DNA of 7,757 nt from positions 1 to 7,757 of the forward strand of contig RFWA01000106.1 in assembly GCA_009922295.1 (NCBI GenBank). Direction: 5' to 3'. The notes beneath the pieces were generated by a model that was not told the origin of the DNA, made no database searches, and was given only the letters and a program-made list of their open reading frames with translations. The position numbers were made by a program, and so were the translations under genes. Shown here piece after piece: positions 1 to 6,409 of the stretch (positions are counted from its first letter, which is position 1; the number at the start of each line of letters is the position of its first letter). Source of the stretch: Betaproteobacteria bacterium (GTDB taxonomy: Bacteria > Pseudomonadota > Gammaproteobacteria > Burkholderiales > Burkholderiaceae_C).

Positions 1-771
1 GGGCTCCTGCGCACTGCCGCCGCCGAGGGCGCAGAACTCGCCGTCCTGCCCGAATACTTTTGTCTGTTGGGGCGCAAAGACACCGACAAACTGGCTGCCC
101 AGGAGCCCTTGGGCCAGGGGCCGATCCAGCAGTTTTTGGCCGCCAGCGCGCGTGAGTTGGGGCTGTGGATCGTGGGCGGCACCCTCCCTCTGTCACTGCC
201 CGCAACGGATCAAATGGTGACCCTTGCGGACCGGGTCTTCAACAGCACGTTGGTGTATGCCCCAAGCGGCGAGCGGGTTTGCCGTTATGACAAGATTCAT
301 CTTTTTCGTTTTGACAACGGCCGCGAGCGTTATGACGAATCTGCCGTGCTGCGCGCCGGCGCCGAGCCAGTCAGCTTTGAGCTGCCATCGCGCGACGGCC
401 ATCTCTGGCGGGTGGGTTTGAGCATCTGCTATGACCTGCGTTTTCCTGAGCTCTACCGCCTCTATGCCGACCAAGGTGCCCACCTGCTGTTGGTGCCCAG
501 TGCCTTCACCTATGGCACCGGGCAGGCGCACTGGGACATTCTGTTGCGGTCGCGGGCCATTGAAAATTTGGCGTTCGTGGCGGCTGCGGCGCAGGGTGGT
601 GTGCATGAGAATGGGCGACGCACCTGGGGCCACAGCCTTTTGGTTGATCCCTGGGGCGGGCTATTGGCCGAGCGGGCTGAGGGCGCCGGCGTGGTCTGTG
701 CTGAGCTCGACTTTGACCGTCTGAGTGCATGCCGGACGCAGTTGCCGGCGTTGGGTGATCGGGTGTTGTGA
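1..771 (+). CDS. Carbon-nitrogen hydrolase, Nit1-like deaminated-glutathione amidase (5' truncated)
   Basis: The frame is open from base 1, so the start codon lies upstream of the window; 256 residues and a TGA stop are visible. The nitrilase-superfamily Glu-Lys-Cys triad is present, numbering from base 1: Glu18 in LPEYF, Lys98 in RYDKIHLF and the nucleophile Cys143 in SICYDLRFPELYR. Further Nit-type motifs are AHWDILLRSRAIEN, AAAAQGG and GHSLLVDPWGG. This combination, with a C-terminal Leu-Pro near an Arg, resembles the Nit1 branch, which hydrolyses deaminated glutathione as a cytosolic metabolite-repair enzyme. The specific substrate is inferred; an omega-amidase (Nit2) or another C-N hydrolase is possible. 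Since the catalytic Glu usually lies about 40-45 residues into such proteins, roughly 25 N-terminal residues are missing. The nearest downstream gene is on the opposite strand, so this gene probably ends an upstream operon. Family call secure, substrate less so. Confidence 0.9.
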   Translation, partial: GLLRTAAAEGAELAVLPEYFCLLGRKDTDKLAAQEPLGQGPIQQFLAASARELGLWIVGGTLPLSLPATDQMVTLADRVFNSTLVYAPSGERVCRYDKIHLFRFDNGRERYDESAVLRAGAEPVSFELPSRDGHLWRVGLSICYDLRFPELYRLYADQGAHLLLVPSAFTYGTGQAHWDILLRSRAIENLAFVAAAAQGGVHENGRRTWGHSLLVDPWGGLLAERAEGAGVVCAELDFDRLSACRTQLPALGDRVL

Positions 772-922
772 CTGGATCTTGGGCCGGGGTGCTGGGTGCC
801 CTGCCGGCTTCGGCAATCGCATAACATGTGCGGATGCACAGTGCAATGGATGACCAAGTGTTCGAGGTAGCTGACGACGCCAGGCTGCGCGTGGCGCTGG
901 CCTACCTGCTGAATTATGCGCC
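772..922. other. Intergenic stretch between the amidase gene and the small membrane-protein gene
   Basis: About 150 bases without a well-supported gene. A small hairpin, TGCCG-GCTT-CGGCA at 802-815, lies 30 bases after the amidase stop but has no T tract on either strand, so it is at best a weak terminator. A 30-codon plus-strand ORF (834-926) fills the second half and is described separately. I find no convincing promoter, RNA gene or repeat. Confidence 0.5.
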
Positions 923-926
923 TTAA
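834..926 (+). CDS. Doubtful 30-codon ORF
   Basis: Starts ATG at 834 (a second in-frame ATG is at 846) and ends with TAA at 924-926. The later part has third-position G/C in most codons, as in the real genes of this window. Its peptide (ending ALAYLLNYAP) has a plausible mixture of acidic and hydrophobic residues. There is no clear Shine-Dalgarno sequence and I recognise no family. Its stop overlaps the stop of the convergent small membrane-protein gene (TTA at 923-925). It could be a tiny gene, the remnant of a longer one, or chance. Listed only so that the region is not read as empty. Confidence 0.15.
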   Translation: MHSAMDDQVFEVADDARLRVALAYLLNYAP

Positions 927-1081
927 TCTTGCTTGTCGGTGGGTGGGCTGTGCACTGGGGGGGCGTCCTTGTCGGGCTGCTGTGGCAGTTCGCCGCGCTC
1001 CCGCCCCGAAAACATGGTCCACCAGACGATCAGCATCAGCAGCAGCAGGGCGCCCAGGGCTTCCAGCAGCAGCAGCGTCAT
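923..1081 (-). CDS. Small single-pass membrane protein of unknown function (52 aa)
   Basis: On the minus strand an ATG (1081-1079) opens a 52-codon frame ending TAA (925-923). Residues 3-24 are almost entirely Leu/Ala/Val/Ile/Trp (LLLLEALGALLLLMLIVWW) and predict one membrane helix. After TMFSGRERGE comes a hydrophilic tail rich in Pro, Asp and Lys ending PPTDKQD. Charges right after the helix (RER) suggest a cytoplasmic C-terminus. Third positions are G/C rich, and the frame explains why the opposite strand here reads as low-complexity Ser or Gln runs with no sensible protein. The start codon overlaps that of mltA head to head (shared CATG at 1079-1082). A TACAAT hexamer on this strand (1121-1116) could be its -10, placing the promoter inside mltA; the matching -35 is poor and the ribosome site weak (GAG about nine bases upstream). 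A run of seven G at 957-963 sits in the tail codons. I do not recognise a named family; small proteins of this look are common in Burkholderiales, but I cannot confirm a homologue. Confidence 0.6.
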   Translation of the reverse strand: MTLLLLEALGALLLLMLIVWWTMFSGRERGELPQQPDKDAPPVHSPPTDKQD

Positions 1082-2183
1082 GAGAAAGCTCGCTTATTTT
1101 GTGGCATGGCTCCTGATTGTAGGGACGGTCACTGCCGCGACGCTGCCCATGACCGAGCCGCCGGCCGACGACACGGCGCCACTGCCCGCGCCCATGCTGC
1201 AAGCCAAGACCCGTTGGGTCGCCGTGCGCTGGGCCGACTTGCCTGGCTTTGAGGCCGACGCGCTGCACGAGGCCTGGAACGCCTGGCTAAAAAGCTGCGA
1301 ACGGCCGGGACCGGTATTTGCGCCGCTATGTAGTGAAGTACGACGCCTCAGCATCGCCGACGGACCGGCCCAACGTGCCTGGCTGATGGCGCGCTTGCAG
1401 CCCTACCGGGTTGAAGCTCGGACCGGCGGTGCCGAGGGCTTGCTAACCGCCTATTTTGAACCCGAGCTCCAGGCATCTCGCCTGCCCGACAGCCAGTTCG
1501 TGGTGCCGCTCTACCAACCGCCGTTCACGCTGGCGCAGCGTCGTCCCTGGTACACCCGCGAAGAGATCGACCGCTCGCCCACGGTCCGTGCGTTGCTCGC
1601 GGGCCGAGAGATCGCCTACCTGGCGAACCCTGTGGACGCCCTGGTTCTGCAGATTCAGGGCTCGGGCCGCGTCCGCATCACCCAGCCGGATGGCAGCGTG
1701 CGCCAGGCCCGTCTGGCCTACGCTGGCTCCAACGAGCAACCCTATAAAAGCGTGGGGCGTTGGCTGCTTGACCAGGGGGCGCTTCGCGATGCGTCGTGGC
1801 CGTCGATCAAGAGCTGGGTGGCACAAAATCCCGACCGCGTGAACGAGATGCTCTGGAGCAACCCGCGCACGGTGTTTTTTCGCGAAGAACCCCTGACTGA
1901 CCTCGATGCAGTCTGGGGCCCGCGTGGCGCACAGGGCGTGGCCCTGACGCCAGGGCGCTCGATCGCTGTAGACCCGCTCAGCATCCCCTTCGGCACACCA
2001 GTCTGGCTGGTGTCCAGCGGCGCCAGCGCACAATTGAGAAAGTTGGTGCTGGCCCAGGACGCCGGCAGCGCCATCATTGGCGCCGTGCGCGCCGACTATT
2101 TCGTCGGCTGGGGTAAGGCCGCCGAAGAACTGGCTGGCCGCCTGAAGCAACCATTGCATCTGTGGGTGCTGTGGCCCAAATAG
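1080..2183 (+). CDS. mltA: Membrane-bound lytic murein transglycosylase A (MltA)
   Basis: MltA cleaves the MurNAc-GlcNAc bond of peptidoglycan in the periplasm, forming 1,6-anhydro-MurNAc ends, for wall turnover and insertion of complexes. The 367-residue protein has the MltA barrel region (LLTAYFEPEL at 121-130, QIQGSGR at 191-197, YAGSNEQPYKSVGRWL at 214-229, MLWSNPRTVFF at 257-267). A C-terminal 3D domain follows with its three conserved aspartates: Asp298 (IAVDPLSIPFGT), Asp327 (AQDAGS) and Asp339 (RADYF). Asp339 lies where the E. coli catalytic Asp308 is expected. I chose ATG 1080 because it gives a compact signal peptide (MRKL, hydrophobic to about residue 18, cleavage near VTA-A at 19-20). 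The open frame continues upstream to 933, but that part is the antisense of the small membrane-protein gene and reads as Ser runs. No Cys follows the hydrophobic stretch, so it should be cleaved by signal peptidase I, unlike the lipoprotein of E. coli. The start lacks an obvious ribosome site, and any promoter must lie within or beyond the divergent small gene. Confidence 0.93.
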   Translation: MRKLAYFVAWLLIVGTVTAATLPMTEPPADDTAPLPAPMLQAKTRWVAVRWADLPGFEADALHEAWNAWLKSCERPGPVFAPLCSEVRRLSIADGPAQRAWLMARLQPYRVEARTGGAEGLLTAYFEPELQASRLPDSQFVVPLYQPPFTLAQRRPWYTREEIDRSPTVRALLAGREIAYLANPVDALVLQIQGSGRVRITQPDGSVRQARLAYAGSNEQPYKSVGRWLLDQGALRDASWPSIKSWVAQNPDRVNEMLWSNPRTVFFREEPLTDLDAVWGPRGAQGVALTPGRSIAVDPLSIPFGTPVWLVSSGASAQLRKLVLAQDAGSAIIGAVRADYFVGWGKAAEELAGRLKQPLHLWVLWPK

Positions 2184-2199
2184 CGCCTACTAGGCGTTA
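2181..2199. terminator. Stop-to-stop hairpin between convergent mltA and Lrp-family gene
   Basis: TAGCGCC-TACTA-GGCGTTA folds into a seven-pair stem (one G-T pair) with a five-base loop. The mltA stop (TAG, 2181-2183) forms one foot and the regulator's stop (TAA on the minus strand, 2199-2197) the other. No T tract follows on either strand, so it is not a classical intrinsic terminator; it may still end or protect both convergent transcripts. The structure is read directly; the function is inferred. Confidence 0.35.
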
Positions 2200-2685
2200 G
2201 CGCGCCGGACCGCCACGCAAATGGGCCAGGGGCAGCGCACCGCTGGCCTTGACCTCGCCAAGAGAAAAGCTGGTGTGCAGGTCTTTCACATTGGGCAGGT
2301 TGATCAGTACCTCGCGCGCAAACTGGCTGAAAGAGTGCAGATCACGGCTGACCACCTGCAGCTCGAAGGTGCCGGTGCCGCTGATGTAGTGGCAGCTCAC
2401 CACTTCCGGGATGGTGCGGATGGCTTCTTCCAGCGTGTGCAGCACATCACCGCTGTTGCGATCGGCGTCCAGTCGTACGAAGGCCAATACTCCGAGCCCG
2501 ATTTTTTGCCGGTTGATCTCGGCCCGATAGCCCGTGATAAAGCCAGACTCCTCCAGGCTTTTGACGCGACGCCAACAAGGTGCCGCGCTCAGGCCTACCC
2601 GCTGCGCCAACTCGGCGTTGGTGAGCCGGCCTTGGGCTTGCAGCTCATCAAGGATGGCGAGATCAAATTTGTCAAGTGTTTCCAT
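2197..2685 (-). CDS. Lrp/AsnC family transcriptional regulator
   Basis: A 162-residue protein with the standard two-part Lrp/AsnC architecture. The N-terminal winged helix-turn-helix covers about residues 4-60: FDLAILDELQAQGR, then LTNAELAQRVGLS and the recognition segment APCWRRVKSLEESGFI at 35-50. A C-terminal RAM ligand-binding and oligomerisation domain follows from about 66 to 143 (VLAFVRLD, CHYISGTGTFEL, TSFSLGEVKAS). Length is normal for the family. Such proteins bind amino acids as dimers to octamers and often control an adjacent divergent gene. Here the divergent neighbour is the indolepyruvate-type ferredoxin oxidoreductase, so an amino-acid- or 2-oxoacid-responsive local regulator of that gene is a reasonable inference; the ligand cannot be read from sequence. 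The start ATG (2685-2683) gives the usual N-terminus. Upstream on this strand a TAAAAT hexamer (2700-2695) would leave only a few bases of leader, and no strong ribosome site is visible. Confidence 0.92.
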   Translation of the reverse strand: METLDKFDLAILDELQAQGRLTNAELAQRVGLSAAPCWRRVKSLEESGFITGYRAEINRQKIGLGVLAFVRLDADRNSGDVLHTLEEAIRTIPEVVSCHYISGTGTFELQVVSRDLHSFSQFAREVLINLPNVKDLHTSFSLGEVKASGALPLAHLRGGPAR

Positions 2686-2803
2686 GAAGGCCCGATTTTA
2701 GAAAGATTCTTGCGTCAAGAGTGAATATCAAGGCAAAGAACGCAAAGACATATCTGGCCTACCGACCTACACTTGCCGACACAAGAATGGAGAATCAACC
2801 GCC
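2686..2803. promoter_or_regulatory. Divergent regulatory region between Lrp-family gene and oxidoreductase
   Basis: The 118 bases between the two divergent starts are noticeably more A/T rich than the flanking genes and must hold at least the oxidoreductase promoter. They contain the inverted repeat listed at 2708-2720, a directly repeated GCAAAGA (2733-2739 and 2742-2748, nine bases apart, one helical turn being about 10.5), and GGAG at 2789-2792, eleven bases before the oxidoreductase ATG, as its probable ribosome site. I could not pick a convincing paired -35/-10 for either direction. Confidence 0.6.
2708..2720. promoter_or_regulatory. Candidate Lrp-type operator (inverted repeat)
   Basis: TCTTG-CGT-CAAGA is a perfect 5+3+5 inverted repeat lying in the divergent promoter region, 22 bases from the regulator's start codon. 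Lrp/AsnC dimers typically bind imperfect ~15-bp palindromes, so size and position fit an autoregulatory site also acting on the oxidoreductase gene. It does not match the E. coli Lrp consensus closely. Binding is inferred, not shown. Confidence 0.4.
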
Positions 2804-5800
2804 ATGAATGCCCCGCTGCCCCCCCACATCCGCCAGGCCCTGGAATCGGTCACGCTGGATGACAAATATGCGCTTGATCACGGTCCGGCTTTCATGAGCG
2901 GCGTGCAGGCGCTGGTCAAGCTGCCCATGCTGCAGCGCCTGCGCGACCAGCGTGTGGGCAAGAATACGGCCGGCTTCATCAGTGGCTACCGTGGCTCGCC
3001 GCTGGGCGGGTATGACCAGGCGCTGGTCAAGGCGCAGCCGCATTTAAAGGCGCATCACATTGTGTTTCAGCCCGGCGTCAATGAAGAGCTCGCTGCGACC
3101 GCGCTGTGGGGCACACAGCAGCTCGGTTTTGCCCCGGAGGGCAGCAACAAATACGACGGCGTTTTTGGCATCTGGTACGGCAAGGGGCCTGGCGTGGACC
3201 GGTGCGGCGACGTGTTCAAGCACGCCAACATGGCCGGCACCACGCCCTGGGGCGGTGTGATTGCGGTGGCGGGTGACGACCACATTTCCAAAAGCTCCAC
3301 GGCTGCGCACCAGAGCGACCACATCTTCAAGGCCTGTGGCACGCCGGTGTTTTTCCCGGCCAGCGTGCAGGAGATTTTGGACCTTGGGCTGCATGCCTTT
3401 GCCATGAGCCGTTTCTCTGGTGTCTGGGCGGGCATGAAGACCATCCAGGAAATCGTTGAGTCCAGCGCCACGGTGATGATCGACCCGGACCGGGTCCAGC
3501 TTCGAATCCCGACCGACTTCGAGATGCCCGCCGGCGGCTTGCATATCCGCTGGCCTGATCACGCCTTGGAGCAGGAGGCCCGCTTGTTCCACTATAAGTG
3601 GTACGCCGCCTTGGCCTATATCCGCGCCAACCGCCTCAACCACAATGTGATTGAAGGCCCGAACGACCGGTTCGGGCTGATCGCCAGCGGCAAGGCCTTC
3701 AACGACACGCGCCAGGCGCTGCTCGATCTGGGCCTGGACGATGCCACCTGCCAGCGCCTGGGCATCCGGCTGCACAAGGTGGCTGTGGTCTGGCCGCTGG
3801 AGGCGCAGCTGACCCGCGAATTTGCCACTGGACTGCAGGAAATCCTGGTGGTTGAGGAAAAACGCCAGGTCATCGAGTATCAGCTTAAAGAAGAGTTGTA
3901 CAACTGGCGTGCCGACGTGCGACCCCATGTGCTGGGCAAGTTCATTGAGTCTGAAGGCGACTTCAGTGGCGGTGAGTGGTCCAATGCCAACCCGACAGCC
4001 AACACCCTGTTGCGCGCCAATGCTGACCTGTCGCCTACCCTGATTGCACGCGCCATTGCCCAACGTCTGAAGAAATTGGGCATTGATGCCGACACTGCGG
4101 CGCGCATGGATGCCCGGTTGGCGATCCTGGATGCCAAGGAGCGTTCCCTGCAACTGGTGCAGGCTTTGCCCGAGCGCCAGCCCTGGTTTTGCTCGGGCTG
4201 CCCGCACAACACCAGCACCAAGGTGCCCGAGGGCTCCCGCGCCATGGCCGGCATTGGCTGCCATTTCATGTCGATCTGGATGGACCGCGCTACCGTCGGC
4301 TTCACCCAGATGGGCGGCGAGGGCGTGCCGTGGGTGGGGCAGCAGCCCTTCAGCCATGACCAGCACATGTTCGCCAACATCGGTGACGGCACCTACTTTC
4401 ACAGCGGCCTGCTGGCGGTACGCCAGAGCATTGCCGCCGGCGTCAACGTCACCTACAAAATCTTGTACAACGATGCCGTGGCCATGACCGGCGGGCAACG
4501 GATTGGCGAGCGGGCCGAAGGCCACTCGGTGCTGCAGATCGCCCAAAGCATGCGCGCAGAAGGTGCCGCGCGCATCACCATCGTCACCGACGAGCCAGAC
4601 AAATACACCGGCGTCACCGGCCTGCCTGAGGGCGTGGCGGTGGCGCACCGCGATCTGCTGGATGCGGTTCAGCGCGAGTTCCGCACCCTCAAGGGCACCA
4701 CCGTCATCATTTACGACCAGACCTGCGCCACGGAAAAGCGCCGCCGGCGCAAGCGCGGCTCGCTGGTGGACCCGGCAAAGCGCGTGGTGATCAACGAACT
4801 GGTGTGCGAGGGTTGTGGTGACTGCGGCGTGCAGTCCAACTGCCTGAGCGTAGAGCCGCTGGAAACCGAGTTTGGCCGCAAACGCCAGATCAACCAGAGC
4901 AGTTGCAACAAGGATTACTCCTGCACCAAGGGCTTTTGCCCCAGCTTCGTCACGGTTGAGGGTGGCCAACTTAAAAAGAAGAGCAAAGGCGTGGGCCCGT
5001 CACCGTTTGCACTGGGCGCGCTGCCCGAGCCGATGTTGCCGATGCTCGGCGGCATGGCTGAGCCGGTATGGGGTATTGTGGTCGCTGGCGTCGGCGGCAC
5101 CGGGGTGATCACCATCGGTCAGCTTCTGGGTGTGGCCGCGCACCTGGACGGACGCGGCATCGTGACCCAGGACGCGGGTGGCTTGGCGCAAAAGGGCGGC
5201 GCCACCTGGAGCCATGTGCTGATCGGTGCCAGCCAGAGCGACATTCGCACCACCCGTGTCAGCCTGGCGGCGGCTGATCTGGTGATCGGTTGCGACCCGA
5301 TTGTGACGGTGGCCAAGGAAACCATGCTGCGCATGCGCGAGGGCCGGACCCGGGTTGCGCTCAATGCCCATGCCACACCCACGGCGGCCTTCGTCAAAAA
5401 TGGCAACTGGCAAAACCCGTCTGAGGCCTGCGTTGGTCAAGTCGCTCAGGCGGTGGGTACCGCGGCATTGGGGGCCTTCAGCGCCGACCTGGCCGCTACC
5501 ACGCTGCTGGGCGACAGCATTTACACCAACCCGATGATGCTGGGTTTTGCGTGGCAAAAGGGCTGGATTCCGCTGACGCAGGCCGCCTTGTTGCGCGCCA
5601 TCGAGCTCAATGCCGTGGCGGTGGATAGCAATAAAGCGGCTTTTGAGTGGGGCCGGCGCGCGGCCCATGACCCGCAGGCGTTTGAGCGACTGCTTAACCC
5701 GGGTCAGGTGGTGACGCTGATCAAACGCAGCCCGCTTGACGAGCTGATCACCCGCCGGGTGGCTTTTCTGACCGACTACCAAGACGCCGCCTACGCCGCG

Positions 5801-6409
5801 CGTTATCAGGCCGTGGTGGAGCGGGTGCGGCGCGTGGACCAGACCGAGGGCGAGGCCCGCCTGGCGCTGACCGAGGCCGTGGCGCGATACCTGTTCAAAG
5901 TCATGGCCTACAAGGATGAGTACGAGGTGGCCCGGCTGCACACCGACGCCACGTTTCAGACCCGCATTGCCGATATGTTTGAAGGTGACTACAAACTCAA
6001 CTACTACCTGGCACCCCCTCTGCTGGCTAGAAAGAATGAGAAGGGCGAACTGCAAAAGCGCAGTTTCGGTCCTGGCATGTTGGTCGCTTTTCGTCTGCTG
6101 GCGCGTCTCAAGGGTTTGCGTGGCGGCATGTTCGACCTGTTTGGCCGGACAGAAGAGCGGCGTCATGAGCGCGCTTTGATCAGCGACTACCTGGCCAGCA
6201 TCGACGAACTGCTGGCAGGGCTGGGTGCCGGTGGTACGCCAGCGTGGCGGGCGCAGCGCTACAGGCTGGCGCTGGACATTGCCCGCGTACCCGAGCAGAT
6301 CAAGGGTTTTGGCCACGTCAAGGCGCGCAACCTGCGTGCGGCGCGTCTGGCCTGGGACGGTCTGCTGGCGCAGTTTCGCAACCCGCCGCTGGCGCAGCAG
6401 GCGGCCTGA
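2804..6409 (+). CDS. Fused indolepyruvate (2-oxoacid):ferredoxin oxidoreductase family protein
   Basis: Enzymes of this family oxidatively decarboxylate aryl pyruvates or related 2-oxo acids to acyl-CoA with thiamine diphosphate (TPP), passing electrons through Fe-S clusters to ferredoxin. In archaea this is split into IorA and IorB; here one 1201-residue cytosolic chain carries all parts. The N-terminal TPP pyrimidine domain has SGYRGSPLGG (60-69) and the Glu of GVNEELAAT (94-95). A transketolase-C-like segment lies around 325-370 (VVWPLEAQL, ILVVEEKRQVIEYQ). The TPP diphosphate domain has CSGCPHN (463-469), GIGCHFM (483-489), GDG (527-529) and Asn-Asp (556-557). A seven-Cys Fe-S insert covers 668-712. 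The IorB/gamma domain starts at AGVGGTGV (761-768), followed by QDAGGLAQKGG (789-799). A C-terminal DUF6537-like part includes MAYKDEYEVARLH and IKGFGHVKARNL. Start supported by GGAG at 2789-2792. Likely role: catabolism of aromatic or branched-chain amino acids, in keeping with the divergent Lrp-type regulator; the substrate is not determinable here. No ferredoxin gene is adjacent. Confidence 0.93.
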   Translation: MNAPLPPHIRQALESVTLDDKYALDHGPAFMSGVQALVKLPMLQRLRDQRVGKNTAGFISGYRGSPLGGYDQALVKAQPHLKAHHIVFQPGVNEELAATALWGTQQLGFAPEGSNKYDGVFGIWYGKGPGVDRCGDVFKHANMAGTTPWGGVIAVAGDDHISKSSTAAHQSDHIFKACGTPVFFPASVQEILDLGLHAFAMSRFSGVWAGMKTIQEIVESSATVMIDPDRVQLRIPTDFEMPAGGLHIRWPDHALEQEARLFHYKWYAALAYIRANRLNHNVIEGPNDRFGLIASGKAFNDTRQALLDLGLDDATCQRLGIRLHKVAVVWPLEAQLTREFATGLQEILVVEEKRQVIEYQLKEELYNWRADVRPHVLGKFIESEGDFSGGEWSNANPTANTLLRANADLSPTLIARAIAQRLKKLGIDADTAARMDARLAILDAKERSLQLVQALPERQPWFCSGCPHNTSTKVPEGSRAMAGIGCHFMSIWMDRATVGFTQMGGEGVPWVGQQPFSHDQHMFANIGDGTYFHSGLLAVRQSIAAGVNVTYKILYNDAVAMTGGQRIGERAEGHSVLQIAQSMRAEGAARITIVTDEPDKYTGVTGLPEGVAVAHRDLLDAVQREFRTLKGTTVIIYDQTCATEKRRRRKRGSLVDPAKRVVINELVCEGCGDCGVQSNCLSVEPLETEFGRKRQINQSSCNKDYSCTKGFCPSFVTVEGGQLKKKSKGVGPSPFALGALPEPMLPMLGGMAEPVWGIVVAGVGGTGVITIGQLLGVAAHLDGRGIVTQDAGGLAQKGGATWSHVLIGASQSDIRTTRVSLAAADLVIGCDPIVTVAKETMLRMREGRTRVALNAHATPTAAFVKNGNWQNPSEACVGQVAQAVGTAALGAFSADLAATTLLGDSIYTNPMMLGFAWQKGWIPLTQAALLRAIELNAVAVDSNKAAFEWGRRAAHDPQAFERLLNPGQVVTLIKRSPLDELITRRVAFLTDYQDAAYAARYQAVVERVRRVDQTEGEARLALTEAVARYLFKVMAYKDEYEVARLHTDATFQTRIADMFEGDYKLNYYLAPPLLARKNEKGELQKRSFGPGMLVAFRLLARLKGLRGGMFDLFGRTEERRHERALISDYLASIDELLAGLGAGGTPAWRAQRYRLALDIARVPEQIKGFGHVKARNLRAARLAWDGLLAQFRNPPLAQQAA

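Noticed and set aside
957..963. Seven-G run as a phase-variation tract in the small gene
   Set aside because: It lies in the non-conserved C-terminal tail codons and is too short and late to be a convincing on/off switch.
1031..1078. CAG/CTG trinucleotide-rich stretch as a microsatellite
   Set aside because: The repeats are interrupted and explained by Leu (CTG) codons of the membrane helix in the minus-strand gene.
933..1079. Upstream in-frame extension of mltA (49 extra codons)
   Set aside because: It reads as Ser-rich, Cys/Gly low-complexity sequence that is the exact antisense of the Leu-rich helix of the minus-strand gene, and it would bury the signal peptide; ATG 1080 gives a normal export signal.
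510..1268. Long minus-strand ORF of 252 codons
   Set aside because: It spans the antisense of the amidase and of the mltA start, shows no domain, and uses a different frame from the credible 52-codon gene inside it.
3044..4969. 641-codon minus-strand ORF inside the oxidoreductase gene
   Set aside because: Antisense shadow of a strongly conserved gene in GC-rich DNA; His/Ala/Gly-rich composition and no recognisable motif.
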